Source: Komagataeibacter melomenusus (GTDB lineage: Bacteria > Pseudomonadota > Alphaproteobacteria > Acetobacterales > Acetobacteraceae). From it: a stretch of DNA of 64,000 nt. The position numbers and the translations under genes are program-made. The stretch is taken from the NCBI RefSeq assembly GCF_013155395.1, contig NZ_JABJWC010000002.1, positions 62,001 through 126,000 on the forward strand, given 5' to 3'. Shown here piece after piece: positions 8,129 through 16,978 of this stretch (position 1 is the first letter of the stretch; every line of letters starts with the position of its first letter). The notes under the pieces were generated by a model. That model worked only from the letters and a program-made list of their open reading frames with translations, was not told the DNA's origin and did no database searches.

Positions 8129-8754
8129 CAGTCAAGTGTCTCCACGTCCTGCACCCATGCAATCGTGCCTGCGGGCATGACGTTGGCAATGCGGGTCAGG
8201 GTCTGGGTTGCGGGCAGGTTGGTGTCGCCGGTCGGCAACTGGGCAAAAAGCTGGAACGGCACGCCGCGTGAGCCGTAGCGCAGGGCGGCCACGCCATAGC
8301 CGTAGCCACCGCCAATGGCCGGGCTGGCCAGCGTGCTCAGCCCCTTGCAGTCGGTGGCATTACGCGGCTCGATCACGCGGCCTGCCTGCCCTACTTCATC
8401 GGTGATCACGTTCACCACGTCCGGCCGGGTGCCGAGCGAGGGGAACAGGGCTTCCTCGATGCGGGTGCGGAAGGCGTCGTCGCTTTCGCCCGGGTTGCGG
8501 GTCAGCGTGGTGCCGAAGAAGTCGGCAGCGAACATGTCGAGAAACGCGCCGGTCATGGTGGCAAGCCGGGTCTGGTCATTGGTGCTGGCCAGCAGGCCCC
8601 ACACCCAAGCGAATACGCTGCCAAAGCCCTGCAGCAGGGCGTTAAGCACTGGAGCCTGTTCGCTCTCGCCCGTACCAGGCGCTGCGGGGAACCAGCCGGT
8701 GGGCAGCAGCGCGCGGATGCGCCGTGCGAAGCCGTTCTGCGTTACATCAGCCAA
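8128..8754 (-). CDS. Baseplate protein, P2 gpI / Mu gp48-like (YmfQ type)
   Basis: 208 residues. The pattern of an N-terminal helix (RRIRALLPTGWF), then LASTNDQTRLATMTGAFLDMFAADFFG and GESDDAFRTRIEEALF is typical of YmfQ/DUF2313 and gpI-like baseplate wedge proteins. It overlaps the J-like gene by 8 bases and precedes the fibre gene, the same order as in P2 and Mu. Confidence 0.65.
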   Translation of the reverse strand: MADVTQNGFARRIRALLPTGWFPAAPGTGESEQAPVLNALLQGFGSVFAWVWGLLASTNDQTRLATMTGAFLDMFAADFFGTTLTRNPGESDDAFRTRIEEALFPSLGTRPDVVNVITDEVGQAGRVIEPRNATDCKGLSTLASPAIGGGYGYGVAALRYGSRGVPFQLFAQLPTGDTNLPATQTLTRIANVMPAGTIAWVQDVETLD

Positions 8755-9871
8755 AGCTCACCGTCCCCGCCCGATAGGCCGTGCCGGTGGTTGCGGGCAG
8801 GTCCACCGTGCCGCCTGCCAGCGTCACGTCCGTCACGTTGGTCACGGACGTGCTGGCGGCATAGGCGATCTGGATCAGGCGCGAGTAGCTGGCCGAGGCC
8901 CCGATGGCGAGGCTGTTGAGGTAGGTTGCGATATTGGTGCTGATGGTCGCCTGCACGGTAGCGAGGTCGCCGGTGCGGCCCACGGTTACCGTCATGGTCA
9001 CGGGCGGTCGCACCACGGTGGGCCGCACGACCTGAATGGACACGGCGGCAGGCCGTACGTCATCCACGGCCGCATAGACCGCGTCGATCACGCTGTCGGA
9101 CACATCGCCCGAGCCATCATCGACAAACACCACCACGTTACCGGGCAAGGCCGCGCCAGACGTGTCCACGTTTTCAAGCACCTGATAGATCAGGTCGGCG
9201 GATACATCGGTCACCGCGTTCTCGATGGCCGAGACCGTCGCCTTGGAGCGGCTGTTGATGTAGGAGACAAACCGCGTGCGCAGCGCCGCATCCGTCTCGC
9301 CATCGCTGCCATTGGTGAGCGCTGCGGTATTGGTGACCGTATCAATGCCCGATATGGCCGTGCCCAGCAGGCAGATGGCGCCTGCCGCGACGTTGCCGGT
9401 CGCCCCCGTCGAGGCGCACTGCACCGGCACCGTGATCGAGGCCGTGCCTGCGGGCCGGACGTAAGCCCCGGCAGTGGTGGACCAGGCAGGATTGCTTTCG
9501 TCCTGCACCACGCTGAACACGAGGCTGGACGCCGTGCGCACCGATGCCCCTACCGCGACCGTGGCCGACTGGCTGGCGGGCGAGAACGAGGTGAAAGTGA
9601 CCGTGCCGGTGGCTGCCGTGCCCGGCAGGCGGGTCAGGCCAAAATCCTGCACGAAACTGTCGGCATCCGTGCCAATGGACGTGGCCAGCCGCGTGCGCGA
9701 GAGGATCTGGAGCGCGATAAACTGGAACCACAGCCCCAGCCCCGCCACGGCCTCGAGCATGGCGCGACCGGGCGAGCCGACATTGAGGTCGAGCAGCGAG
9801 GGGCATGCACCCTGTGCCGAGGCCACCATGTTGCCCAGCGTGGTCCTGAAAGACTGGAAGGTTAGGGCCAA
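8747..9871 (-). CDS. Baseplate J-like wedge protein
   Basis: 374 residues, normal size for the baseplate J family (P2 gpJ, Mu gp47). Recognisable are DLNVGSPGRAMLEAVA near residue 30, GTDADSFVQDFGLTRLPGTAATG, and GSDGETDAALRTRFVSYI at about 190, the family hallmark. It forms the baseplate wedge connecting fibres to the hub. The start is TTG at 9871, chosen because a strong GGAGGT lies 6 bases upstream, directly after a terminator-like hairpin. Confidence 0.85.
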   Translation of the reverse strand: MALTFQSFRTTLGNMVASAQGACPSLLDLNVGSPGRAMLEAVAGLGLWFQFIALQILSRTRLATSIGTDADSFVQDFGLTRLPGTAATGTVTFTSFSPASQSATVAVGASVRTASSLVFSVVQDESNPAWSTTAGAYVRPAGTASITVPVQCASTGATGNVAAGAICLLGTAISGIDTVTNTAALTNGSDGETDAALRTRFVSYINSRSKATVSAIENAVTDVSADLIYQVLENVDTSGAALPGNVVVFVDDGSGDVSDSVIDAVYAAVDDVRPAAVSIQVVRPTVVRPPVTMTVTVGRTGDLATVQATISTNIATYLNSLAIGASASYSRLIQIAYAASTSVTNVTDVTLAGGTVDLPATTGTAYRAGTVSFG

Positions 9872-9885
9872 GACGGACCTCCAAT

Positions 9886-9909
9886 AAAAAAGGCGCCCCG
9901 TGAGGCGCC
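9886..9909 (-). terminator. Terminator-like hairpin before the baseplate J-like gene
   Basis: A perfect GGCGCC/GGCGCC stem with a 6-base loop is followed by six T on the minus strand. It lies between the W-like and J-like genes, whose products are needed together. Confidence 0.75.
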
Positions 9910-9911
9910 CG

Positions 9912-10274
9912 TCATGTGCTCAGTGTCAGTTCCTGCACCGTGCCGGTATCGGCATCGGTGTAGGCAATGGCCAGCAGGTAGGCCCCTACCCTTGGGTTGG
10001 AGATCGTGACCGTGATGGGCTGCGTCTGGTCCACGCCACCTTCGGCCTGCATCTGCTCGAGCACCAGAGCGCGGATGCTGGCTTCATCCATCACGCTGCC
10101 TACCCTTGCGGGCAGTCCAGCCCCGTAATCGGGCTGCCAGATATAGGCGCCTGCATTGGTGCACAGCCTGCGCATCAGCGCCTGCCTTGTCTGGTCCGCG
10201 CCCGTGACCACGGCCACGCTGCCGGTGCCCGACAGGTCAAGGTCGCCGCCCATGGTGTGCGACAGCGCGCTCAT
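9912..10274 (-). CDS. Baseplate gpW/gp25-like protein
   Basis: 120 residues, the usual size for the gpW/gp25 family. It has the typical opening (GDLDLSGTGSVAVVTGADQTRQALMRRL), then YIWQPDYGAGLPARVG and an acidic C-terminal beta region. The protein links the baseplate wedge to the sheath. It sits between spike (V-like) and J-like genes as in P2 and overlaps the spike gene by four bases (ATGA). Confidence 0.8.
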   Translation of the reverse strand: MSALSHTMGGDLDLSGTGSVAVVTGADQTRQALMRRLCTNAGAYIWQPDYGAGLPARVGSVMDEASIRALVLEQMQAEGGVDQTQPITVTISNPRVGAYLLAIAYTDADTGTVQELTLST

Positions 10275-10951
10275 TGCGGCGCCCCCGTCGAGCCGCTGCC
10301 CGGCTGCACGCCGCTGTGGGTGTGGCCCTTTCCGGAAATGCCTGCCGCAAGCACATCCGTCTTGCCGGTGACGGTGCCCTGGGCAGTCATGTCCTTGTCA
10401 GTCGTGATCGGGCCGCCGGTCACGGCAAGGCCGTTGGCATCAAACGTCATGCCCACGCTGCCCACCTTCCATGCCTTGCCGGTGGCGGTCAGGGTCTCGG
10501 TGGCGTTCCCTGCCCCGCTGTAGATCGTGTTCTTTGTGATGTGCCACCACGGGGCGTTCTGCGTGGCCTCGCCCTGCGTGGCGGCACTATTGGCAGGCGG
10601 CGTGGGGCAGCCTGCCACGATCAGCATCTCGCCGGGCTGGGCGGGCTTGCCCGTTGCGGGCGATGTGGGGGGCATGACCACGGCATCAAATACCGGGCAG
10701 GCCATGACCATGTGTTCGGCATCACCTTCGACCGGCAGGGTCATGACATGCGTGCCGATATCGGGCAGGCAGGCCATACGCAGGCTGCCTGCCTGGAGCG
10801 CGCCACAGGGCACCCAGCCACTCTCCACCCCGGCAGGCTGGAGCATGATCTTGACGGCATGGTTGACCGGGTCCACGGCGCTGACCAGCCCGAAGCCGGG
10901 CTGGGCCTGCGCGTGCGCCAGGCCTGCGGCGACCATGCGGGTATCAGTCAT
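10271..10951 (-). CDS. Baseplate spike protein, gpV/gp45-like
   Basis: 226 residues. An N-terminal OB-type domain is followed by a repetitive beta region (WHITKNTIYSGAGNATETLTATG) and a C-terminal GHTHSGVQPGSGSTGAP. HxH near the end of spike proteins is known to coordinate a metal ion at the membrane-piercing tip in this family. A Shine-Dalgarno AGGAG precedes two ATGs; its spacing favours 10951 over 10960. Confidence 0.8.
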   Translation of the reverse strand: MTDTRMVAAGLAHAQAQPGFGLVSAVDPVNHAVKIMLQPAGVESGWVPCGALQAGSLRMACLPDIGTHVMTLPVEGDAEHMVMACPVFDAVVMPPTSPATGKPAQPGEMLIVAGCPTPPANSAATQGEATQNAPWWHITKNTIYSGAGNATETLTATGKAWKVGSVGMTFDANGLAVTGGPITTDKDMTAQGTVTGKTDVLAAGISGKGHTHSGVQPGSGSTGAPQ

Positions 10952-12101
10952 CAGTTTCATCTCCTGTCATGCTGCGGCTGCGCAGCGTAACCTGCTGCGA
11001 AAAGCCGCCATTCCATGAAAAACGGCTGCTTACGGCATCCACGTCCAGCGTGCCGTCCCATGTCGTGCCGGTATCGGTCAGCCGCATGAAGTCACGGGGC
11101 TGGAGCGTGATACACCCCGGCAGGGTGCCGGTAATGGTGCGGGCATGGGCCATGATCTGCCCATATTTGCATTGTGCCATCTGCCGGGCCGTATCCAGTC
11201 GCGCACCCGGCAGGCTGAAGCTGTGCAGCGTGCCTGCCTGCGTGGGAGGCGCGGTGGAACCGCCAGCCGCCGACCAGTAGTAATCCACCTTCGTGCGCTG
11301 TCGGCTGTCCCATGCCATGACATGCACGATGATACCCCGGCCAATCTGGTAATCACGCGTGAAATTCAGGTCGTAAGCCCCCGCCCTGACGGGTTGCTCC
11401 GGCCCGGTATCGGCATAGTCGAGCAGATGGGTATTGGCCTGCGTGGGCGCGGGATAGGGCGCGCAGACAAGTGTGGTGCCCCGGGTGTACAGATCACAGC
11501 CCGCCCCGGTGGCCAGCGTGCTGGCCAGGTCGAATGCTGTCTGGAACCGGCTGTGGCTGGCAGCGCTGCTCCGCTTGTGCTCCACCTGCCAGAACTGGCC
11601 CGTCATGGCCTGTGGCATGCTGACCTGTGGCGTAAGCCCCGCCGCAATGGCCATGGCCGTGATCACTTCCGCCCCGGTCATGTTCATCCACTCGGCGCAG
11701 ATGCGCATGTCCAGCAGCCTGGCCAGATAGTCCCGGCACGCGATGGCAACCGTCGTCTGCGCCGGGCTGAGGGCGACATGGTCGATGATGCCCGTGAATA
11801 CGGTAGTCCATTGCGCGCCGTCATCCGCCGCGTCACGCATCTGCAGCGTTATGCCCAGCTCGGTCAGGGCGCTGCCATCTGCAGGGTTCGGGAGGTCAAA
11901 CCACAATCCGCTGGCGGGCATGGCCGCACGGTCCAGCGCCAGTGTCATTTCAAGCGTATCGGCCCGGCTGTAGCGGGTGCGGGTCAGGGTGAACTGCTCG
12001 ATCCCGGTTTCCGTCCGTTCGGTGCCATTGACCAGCAGCCGCGCGCGCGGCGCGCGCCAGATGGCCTGGCCTGCGGTTGTGAGCGAAAGACTGCCGCTCA
12101 T
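10944..12101 (-). CDS. Baseplate hub / late control protein gpD-like
   Basis: 385 residues, matching the gpD/gp27-like hub family in size and position. The N-terminal part has VNGTERTETGIEQFTLTR and the middle has an ACRDYLARLLDMRI segment; the C-terminus (FSWNGGFSQQVTLRSRSM) is also family-like. It forms the ring between tube and spike. It overlaps the X-like gene by four bases and the spike gene by eight. Confidence 0.75.
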   Translation of the reverse strand: MSGSLSLTTAGQAIWRAPRARLLVNGTERTETGIEQFTLTRTRYSRADTLEMTLALDRAAMPASGLWFDLPNPADGSALTELGITLQMRDAADDGAQWTTVFTGIIDHVALSPAQTTVAIACRDYLARLLDMRICAEWMNMTGAEVITAMAIAAGLTPQVSMPQAMTGQFWQVEHKRSSAASHSRFQTAFDLASTLATGAGCDLYTRGTTLVCAPYPAPTQANTHLLDYADTGPEQPVRAGAYDLNFTRDYQIGRGIIVHVMAWDSRQRTKVDYYWSAAGGSTAPPTQAGTLHSFSLPGARLDTARQMAQCKYGQIMAHARTITGTLPGCITLQPRDFMRLTDTGTTWDGTLDVDAVSSRFSWNGGFSQQVTLRSRSMTGDETDD

Positions 12102-12307
12102 GCCGAAACCCCCGGCACGCCACTGTCAAGCGCGGTATCGATGGCAGGCAGCACAAGTGTCACGGGTGTCGTGAACGTGGACAGGTCAGGATCGGTCATG
12201 CCGTTGAGTTGTGCGATCCGCCACCAGGCGGTGGCATCATTCAACTGCCGGGCCGCGACGTGGTACAGCGTGCCATCTGCCGCCGTGACCTTTATGGTGC
12301 GCGCCAT
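12098..12307 (-). CDS. Tail protein X-like (LysM-type)
   Basis: 69 residues, very close to P2 gpX in size. It reads MARTIKVTAADGTLYHVAAR, then WWRIAQLNGMTDPDLS, a short LysM-like module. It lies just ahead of the hub gene, exactly as in P2. The family helps hub or baseplate assembly. Confidence 0.75.
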   Translation of the reverse strand: MARTIKVTAADGTLYHVAARQLNDATAWWRIAQLNGMTDPDLSTFTTPVTLVLPAIDTALDSGVPGVSA

Positions 12308-12325
12308 GGGCGTGTTACCTCCTGC

Positions 12326-13243
12326 TCAGTTATTGGCAATCGGGCCATCCTGCACACCGCCCGTTGCCAGTAGCGTGTTGGCATAGGCGCGGTTGACCAG
12401 TCCCGCGCTGTTAAGAGTGGCGCTGTGCAACCGTGCGTTCTGGGTCAGGGCGGAGAGGCTGGCGGCATTATCAGGCGCGATCCCTTCCATATTGGCGCCG
12501 GTCTGGCTGATGGCACCGGTCAGTCCGGCGCCGGATGCCGCAAGCCCCGACACCACGCTGGCCGCACTATCGGGCACCGAGGCCAGGTTGACCCCTGCGC
12601 CAGACAGGCCGCCCACCACGCCCAGATTATCCTCCACCCCGGACAGGACGCCACCGGCCCCCGTCATGTCGGCAATGGGCGTAACCTGGCCGATGATGGT
12701 GCCAAGCTGACCGGTCATGTTGCCTGCAATGGTCGAGACATCGGCCAGCGCATCCGCAAGCCCGGACAGGGCGGAGCCCGCATCGGCCCCCACCAGCGCC
12801 GAAAGGCCGGACACCACATTGGTGGATGCGGCAACCTGCGGCGGTTGCTCAAGCACAAGCCGATAGGGAATGACCACGCCCTTCTGCGCGTAATCATAGG
12901 AATACTGTACGATGCGGACCATAAGCGACAGTCCCGCCCCGCTGAACGGCACCGGCACGCCCGCAATCCGCATCTGCTTGAGCACGCGCGCGCGTTCAAT
13001 GGCGGTGGGGCCGACAAACGTGCCGGTCAGTTCCAGCCGGTCGGGGTCGTTGCCTACGGCATCGATCACCCTGCCGCCCCCGGGCAGGCGGTGCACGGCC
13101 ACCTGCTGGGTGCCCCCATCACGGATAAGCCGAGGCACCTCCATGCCGGTCAGTGTCAGGCTGCCGATGGTGACGGGGGCCGAAGCCCAAAGCCGCCCGA
13201 TCGCACCGATGGCGGTCTCGGTATTCATAAGGGTCAGGGACAT
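12326..13243 (-). CDS. Tail/baseplate protein at the gpU or DNA-circulation position
   Basis: 305 residues from ATG 13243 (a GTG at 13255 is possible). The N-terminal 125 residues (IGSLTLTGMEVPRL, VHRLPGGGRVIDAVG, LELTGTFVGPTAIERA) resemble the first domain of Mu gpN/DNA-circulation and gpU-type tail proteins. The rest is Gly/Ala/Ser-rich low complexity. Position between tape measure and X-like genes supports a tail-terminating or baseplate-initiating role. Confidence 0.6.
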   Translation of the reverse strand: MSLTLMNTETAIGAIGRLWASAPVTIGSLTLTGMEVPRLIRDGGTQQVAVHRLPGGGRVIDAVGNDPDRLELTGTFVGPTAIERARVLKQMRIAGVPVPFSGAGLSLMVRIVQYSYDYAQKGVVIPYRLVLEQPPQVAASTNVVSGLSALVGADAGSALSGLADALADVSTIAGNMTGQLGTIIGQVTPIADMTGAGGVLSGVEDNLGVVGGLSGAGVNLASVPDSAASVVSGLAASGAGLTGAISQTGANMEGIAPDNAASLSALTQNARLHSATLNSAGLVNRAYANTLLATGGVQDGPIANN

Positions 13244-13303
13244 GTATTTTTCCACTCAGGACGGATGCCGGGCGCACGGTAAGGAACCGTATGCGTTTGA
13301 TAT

Positions 13304-14332
13304 TCATACGCCCACGGAGCGACCGGGTAGCTGCACATGCTGTATCCCATCAGGCGCAGTGCCCGTGGCGCGATGTTCAAGCAGGGCGCGGCTGGTTTCT
13401 ATGCGGGCCATGGCCTGCCCCACCTCATGATGCGCCAGTGTCACGGGAATGGTGACCTGCAGGACTGGCGCGCCGGACATGCCCGGATCTGCACGGCCAG
13501 ACGTGCGGGCGCGGCCCATGGGCGCCGGGCTGATGAAGGGAGGCCGCATCTGTCTGTGGGGCTGGCTGCGAAACGGCATAACGTTTTTGGGGTCATGAAC
13601 GCCGACAGGCAGTACTCTGCGCAACCCCTTATGGCGGTTCGGATGATCGTTCAGCAAGCCGGGCCTGTACTTCACGGCCTGCCTGTCTGCCACGGGAGGA
13701 ATGGACACGACATGACCCCGCGCCGGAACCGCCTTGACGGCAGGCCCGGACCTGCGTGGCGCTGGCATGGCGCGGTGCATGGCCCTGCCCCATGCCCTGG
13801 CCGCAGGGATCGCGGCGGCAGCGGCAGGGGCGTTGAATGTGAAGGCCATTGGCAGGCGTATTGGCCCGCGCGCCAGCGGTGACATCACGCGCGGGCCATG
13901 AGGCACGAGGGCACGTATTTTTTTATCCTGCCCGCTCGTGGGGGGGGCTGGCACAGGAGCGTTTGTGGCGGCGGACCCTGCGCCGCGCCTGTATCTTCCC
14001 TTTTTTACACCATGGCCGGGCCAGACAATGGCACGGCGGCCAATGGGCTGTGGCGACGGCGTTACCCACGCATCACGGGCTTCTCCCTGCCCGGTCGGTA
14101 CGGCCTGCCCGTGGGTTTTATGCCGGCGTGCAGGCCAGCGAGAACGGGCCGCCATGGCAGGCCGGGTCGCGCCATGCCACATGCGCCCCACCGCCGCAGC
14201 CAGTTGCGCGATGGGGCCTGCCGCGTGCCCGCCCCGCCCCGGCAGGCGGGCGACCACTGCTGAAACGCCACCGTGCCCTGCGGCCTGAAGCCGCATGACC
14301 GGGCGTGTCGTGGCCTGGGCGGATTCAGCCAT
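13304..14332 (-). CDS. Probable short tail tape measure protein
   Basis: 342 residues from ATG 14332. No motif identifies it. I assign it by position: directly after the frameshifted assembly chaperone (8-base overlap) and before the U-like gene, where contractile phages place the tape measure. The sequence is Arg/Pro/Ala-rich rather than the usual long hydrophobic helices, so the assignment is inference. If correct, about 340 residues would imply a short tail near 50 nm. Confidence 0.5.
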   Translation of the reverse strand: MAESAQATTRPVMRLQAAGHGGVSAVVARLPGRGGHAAGPIAQLAAAVGRMWHGATRPAMAARSRWPARRHKTHGQAVPTGQGEARDAWVTPSPQPIGRRAIVWPGHGVKKGRYRRGAGSAATNAPVPAPPTSGQDKKIRALVPHGPRVMSPLARGPIRLPMAFTFNAPAAAAAIPAARAWGRAMHRAMPAPRRSGPAVKAVPARGHVVSIPPVADRQAVKYRPGLLNDHPNRHKGLRRVLPVGVHDPKNVMPFRSQPHRQMRPPFISPAPMGRARTSGRADPGMSGAPVLQVTIPVTLAHHEVGQAMARIETSRALLEHRATGTAPDGIQHVQLPGRSVGV

Positions 14333-14809
14333 CAGGATACTCCCATTGTTGCGTGCTCCAGTCATAGCGACCGCCTGCAAGCTCCCCGAAGGCGACAAGA
14401 AAGGCCATGCGCCGCACGCGCGGCATGGACATGGCAACATCCCACGGCACCCCATGCCCGACGAGTGCCGCCACTTCGATCAGCACGGGGTGCCTGCTCA
14501 GTTTTTTGCGGCCTGGGCCTCTGCATCGGGGGTGGCCTGCGCGTCCGGGCCAAACAGGGCGGTGCTGAGCGCCTCGATGCCGTCATTGCCGATCTGGTTG
14601 GCAAGCTGTTCGAGTTGCACGCGCGTTTGCGGGCGGATGACGGGCACGCCGTCGATCGCCTCGACCGAACAGACCATGAGCGCATATTCCAGCCACGCGG
14701 TCGAAGGCGCATCAGGCCCGAACTCAAGCAGGGCCAGCACATCGCCCGGCCCGCGCTCGCGGTAGGTCAGGGTGCGGCCATCAGGGGTCTTTACGGTTTT
14801 TTCCGTCAT
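14325..14809 (-). CDS. Tail assembly chaperone gpE+E'-like, -1 frameshift fusion
   Basis: The frame starting at 14809 shifts -1 at A_AAA_AAC and continues through a 58-codon extension (LSRHPVLIEVAALVGHGV ... YDWSTQQWEY) to a TGA at 14325-14327, giving about 161 residues. The extension has coding character, contains no stop, and runs into the tape-measure start with an 8-base overlap. This is the gpG-GT / gpE-E' arrangement that in many tailed phages loads tube protein onto the tape measure. Confidence 0.8.
14498..14809 (-). CDS. Tail assembly chaperone, unshifted product
   Basis: 103 residues (MTEKTVKTPDGRTLTYRERG ... QAAKN). It starts 23 bases before the tube-gene end of the operon and has the acidic, helical character of gpE/gpG-type chaperones. 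Translation ends at a TGA immediately after the slippery heptamer, so a fraction of ribosomes would give this short form and the rest the fusion. Confidence 0.75.
   Translation of the reverse strand: MTEKTVKTPDGRTLTYRERGPGDVLALLEFGPDAPSTAWLEYALMVCSVEAIDGVPVIRPQTRVQLEQLANQIGNDGIEALSTALFGPDAQATPDAEAQAAKN
14501..14507 (-). promoter_or_regulatory. Programmed -1 frameshift slippery heptamer A_AAA_AAC
   Basis: The zero-frame codons are GCA AAA AAC TGA, so the heptamer AAAAAAC is in the exact X_XXY_YYZ phase required for tandem tRNA slippage, and the zero-frame stop follows at once. After the shift the frame reads K-K-L-S-R-H and stays open for 58 codons. Confidence 0.85.
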
Positions 14810-14832
14810 GTCGGCTTAATCCGGTTGGAAGA

Positions 14833-15264
14833 TCAGGAAATGCGGTTGCGGGCGCGGGCCGTAAACGTGATGGTCTGCGTGACCAGTGTTTCAGACTGGT
14901 AGCGCCCTGCATCCGACAGCTTGAGGGATGCGCCGATGAATTCGTACGTGCTCAGCGAGCCATCGCATTCGGTCACATACTGGTAGATGCTGCCCAGAAT
15001 GACCGTACCCGCCGACCAGAACCCGCTCTCGATCGCGGCAAACAGGTCATCCGCCCCCGAACCATCGCGCTGGAAGGAAAACTGCCCGCCCCACCCCCCG
15101 GGCACGTCATAGAACAGGGGCATGTCGTTCAGCGGGTTTGATTCCAGCTGGTGGGTACGCTGGGCCGCATTGAAGCCGGTAACCGTGGGCAGGTCGATGC
15201 GGCCGCCATTATAGACCAGCACCACCCGGCAGTCGCGGCCGATATTGAAGGGTTTGAGGGACAT
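14833..15264 (-). CDS. Tail tube protein
   Basis: 143 residues. Position directly after the sheath gene and before the assembly chaperone, plus a beta-rich sequence (LVYNGGRIDLPTVTGF, GGWGGQFSFQRDGSGADDLF, QTITFTARARN), fit the inner tube protein of contractile tails. Start ATG 15264 follows a GGAG and a terminator-like hairpin. Family assignment is mainly by context. Confidence 0.7.
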   Translation of the reverse strand: MSLKPFNIGRDCRVVLVYNGGRIDLPTVTGFNAAQRTHQLESNPLNDMPLFYDVPGGWGGQFSFQRDGSGADDLFAAIESGFWSAGTVILGSIYQYVTECDGSLSTYEFIGASLKLSDAGRYQSETLVTQTITFTARARNRIS

Positions 15265-15277
15265 TCATGGCTCCATG

Positions 15278-15303
15278 AAAAAAGCCACCCCGAAAGGTGG
15301 CTT
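15278..15303 (-). terminator. Terminator-like hairpin between sheath and tube genes
   Basis: AAGCCACC pairs with GGTGGCTT across a 6-base loop on the minus strand, followed by a T tract, 14 bases before the tube start. Confidence 0.75.
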
Positions 15304-15369
15304 GTGAAGTAATGCGCAGAAATTCTGGCTGTTTATAAAATAAAAATTCCTGGGTATGGCATTATTCTG

Positions 15370-15405
15370 AAGTTTTTTGAAAAAAGCTTCACCAAAAACT
15401 TTCTT
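15370..15405 (-). repeat. Dispersed repeat, copy 1 (within the prophage)
   Basis: A palindromic A/T-tract element (GAAG-T6-GAAAAAAGCTTC on the plus strand) lies in the 160-base gap between sheath and tube genes. A 24-base core (15377-15400) is identical, in inverted orientation, to 43663-43686. One frame of the repeat encodes KVFGEAFFKKL. Confidence 0.75.
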
Positions 15406-15424
15406 CCGCTTTTTAAGCCAGGGA

Positions 15425-16912
15425 TCAGGCCGCTGCTGTTGCGGTGCTGACCGTAACACTTGCCCCGCCCTGCAGGTTGACCACAAAGAAGCGGTTGATC
15501 CCCTGATAGCGCACCTGCACGTCAGCACGCACGTAACCCAGCGCCGTGCGCGACTGGGGGTTATTGCTCGTATCGCACAGCACGGCGTAATCCGTGCTGG
15601 CCCCCAGTATGCCGCTGCCCACCATGTTCGACAGCGTGCCCAGCAGCACGGCGCGGATGTCGCCATACAGCGTGGCGCAGATGACAGCGCCAACAAATGC
15701 CCCCATGCCCGCGTTGAGCGTCCCGGCAATATAGTTGGTCAGGCGCGTATAGGTGTCATCATCCGTCACGTCATCGGAAGACGTATTGATCCCGCCGCGC
15801 ACCGCCCAGTAGCTGCCGCCGGGTGCGGGGTTGCAGATCACGTCAATGCCCGCCGTGAATAGTGCCGACAGTTCGGCACCGGAATAGGTCGCGGCCTGCC
15901 CGCTGCTGGCCAGGCCCGCTTTCTGGCTGCCAATCACGCCATAGAGTTCCTTGTTCAGGCTCGACTGCTCGGGCGAGAGGCCGCCAAGAATACCGGCGGC
16001 AAATGCCTGCGGCGGCACCAGCATGTCGCCATTGGTGTCATCATCCCACCACAGCCAGTCACCAAACATCAGCTTGACGGCATAGCTGTCCAGCCCCGCG
16101 GCATTTTTCATGGCAACCGCATTGGCAATCGTATCACCTGCAGGGCCACAGGCAATCATGTACATCCCTTCCCCCAGGCCCAAAGCGGCCTGCGTGGTCC
16201 ATGACGTATTATCCACCACGCCATGCAGCAGCCCGATCGCACAGCCCTGCCCGCGCAGGGCATACATGCCGGTGCGGCTCGTGCCGTCCGTGCCCAGGAA
16301 CTGTGCGGTCGTGGGCATGCCGCCATCGCTGCCCCCGGCAAATGTTGCCGAACCCGCTTCAAGCGCTGGCACGGTCGTGGGCACGGTTACGCGCGCGAGG
16401 GCCGTGCCATCGGCGGCAATGGCGGCGGCCAGGACCGGCCATGTCGCGCCGCGATAGGTGCGGCTGCCCAGAACCGCGTGGCTGATCGTGAGCGTGTAAC
16501 TGGTGGTGATGATCGGCTCCTGCGCCAGCGTCGCCACAAGGGCGTTGCCCGCGCTGCCTGTATGGGCGGCGGTCAGTGTCACCCCCGCCAGCGTGCCGGT
16601 GGCCGCCACATCGGTGCCATCGCTCACCCGCACGCAGCGAAAGTCGGATGCGCCCTGCACGATGGCGATGTCCACCGCCGTGCCGATATCGTTCGCCTGC
16701 GCCTGCTTGGGGCCAAAGGCGCTCAGGCAGTCACCCATGCTGCCGATGATGACGGGTGAGGCCACCGGCCCCCAGACGGCCGTGCCCACCAGGCCAATCC
16801 GCCCGGTTGCCACGCCATTGAGCGCCAGGGTCTGCGGCTTGAGGATCTGCACGTACAGATCAGGCACGCTCAGGCTGTTGGTATTGAGCTGCCCGGACTG
16901 ATAGATGGTCAT
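15425..16912 (-). CDS. Contractile tail sheath protein
   Basis: 495 residues, normal for a phage sheath. It shows GRIGLVGTAVWGPVASPVII near the N-terminus and the conserved C-terminal half (PPGGSYWAVRGGINTSSDD, then YTRLTNYIAGTL). Polymerises around the tube and contracts during injection. Start ATG 16912. This is the strongest single marker of the contractile phage type here. Confidence 0.9.
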   Translation of the reverse strand: MTIYQSGQLNTNSLSVPDLYVQILKPQTLALNGVATGRIGLVGTAVWGPVASPVIIGSMGDCLSAFGPKQAQANDIGTAVDIAIVQGASDFRCVRVSDGTDVAATGTLAGVTLTAAHTGSAGNALVATLAQEPIITTSYTLTISHAVLGSRTYRGATWPVLAAAIAADGTALARVTVPTTVPALEAGSATFAGGSDGGMPTTAQFLGTDGTSRTGMYALRGQGCAIGLLHGVVDNTSWTTQAALGLGEGMYMIACGPAGDTIANAVAMKNAAGLDSYAVKLMFGDWLWWDDDTNGDMLVPPQAFAAGILGGLSPEQSSLNKELYGVIGSQKAGLASSGQAATYSGAELSALFTAGIDVICNPAPGGSYWAVRGGINTSSDDVTDDDTYTRLTNYIAGTLNAGMGAFVGAVICATLYGDIRAVLLGTLSNMVGSGILGASTDYAVLCDTSNNPQSRTALGYVRADVQVRYQGINRFFVVNLQGGASVTVSTATAAA

Positions 16913-16978
16913 TTTATGCGTCTTCCCTGTTGCGCGGCATGCCGCGTGAAGAAACGGTTCAAGAATGGGGCGTAATAA

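Noticed and set aside
15265-15729. 154-residue minus-strand frame across the sheath 3' end
   Set aside because: It is out of frame with the sheath and made of repeat-derived and shadow sequence.
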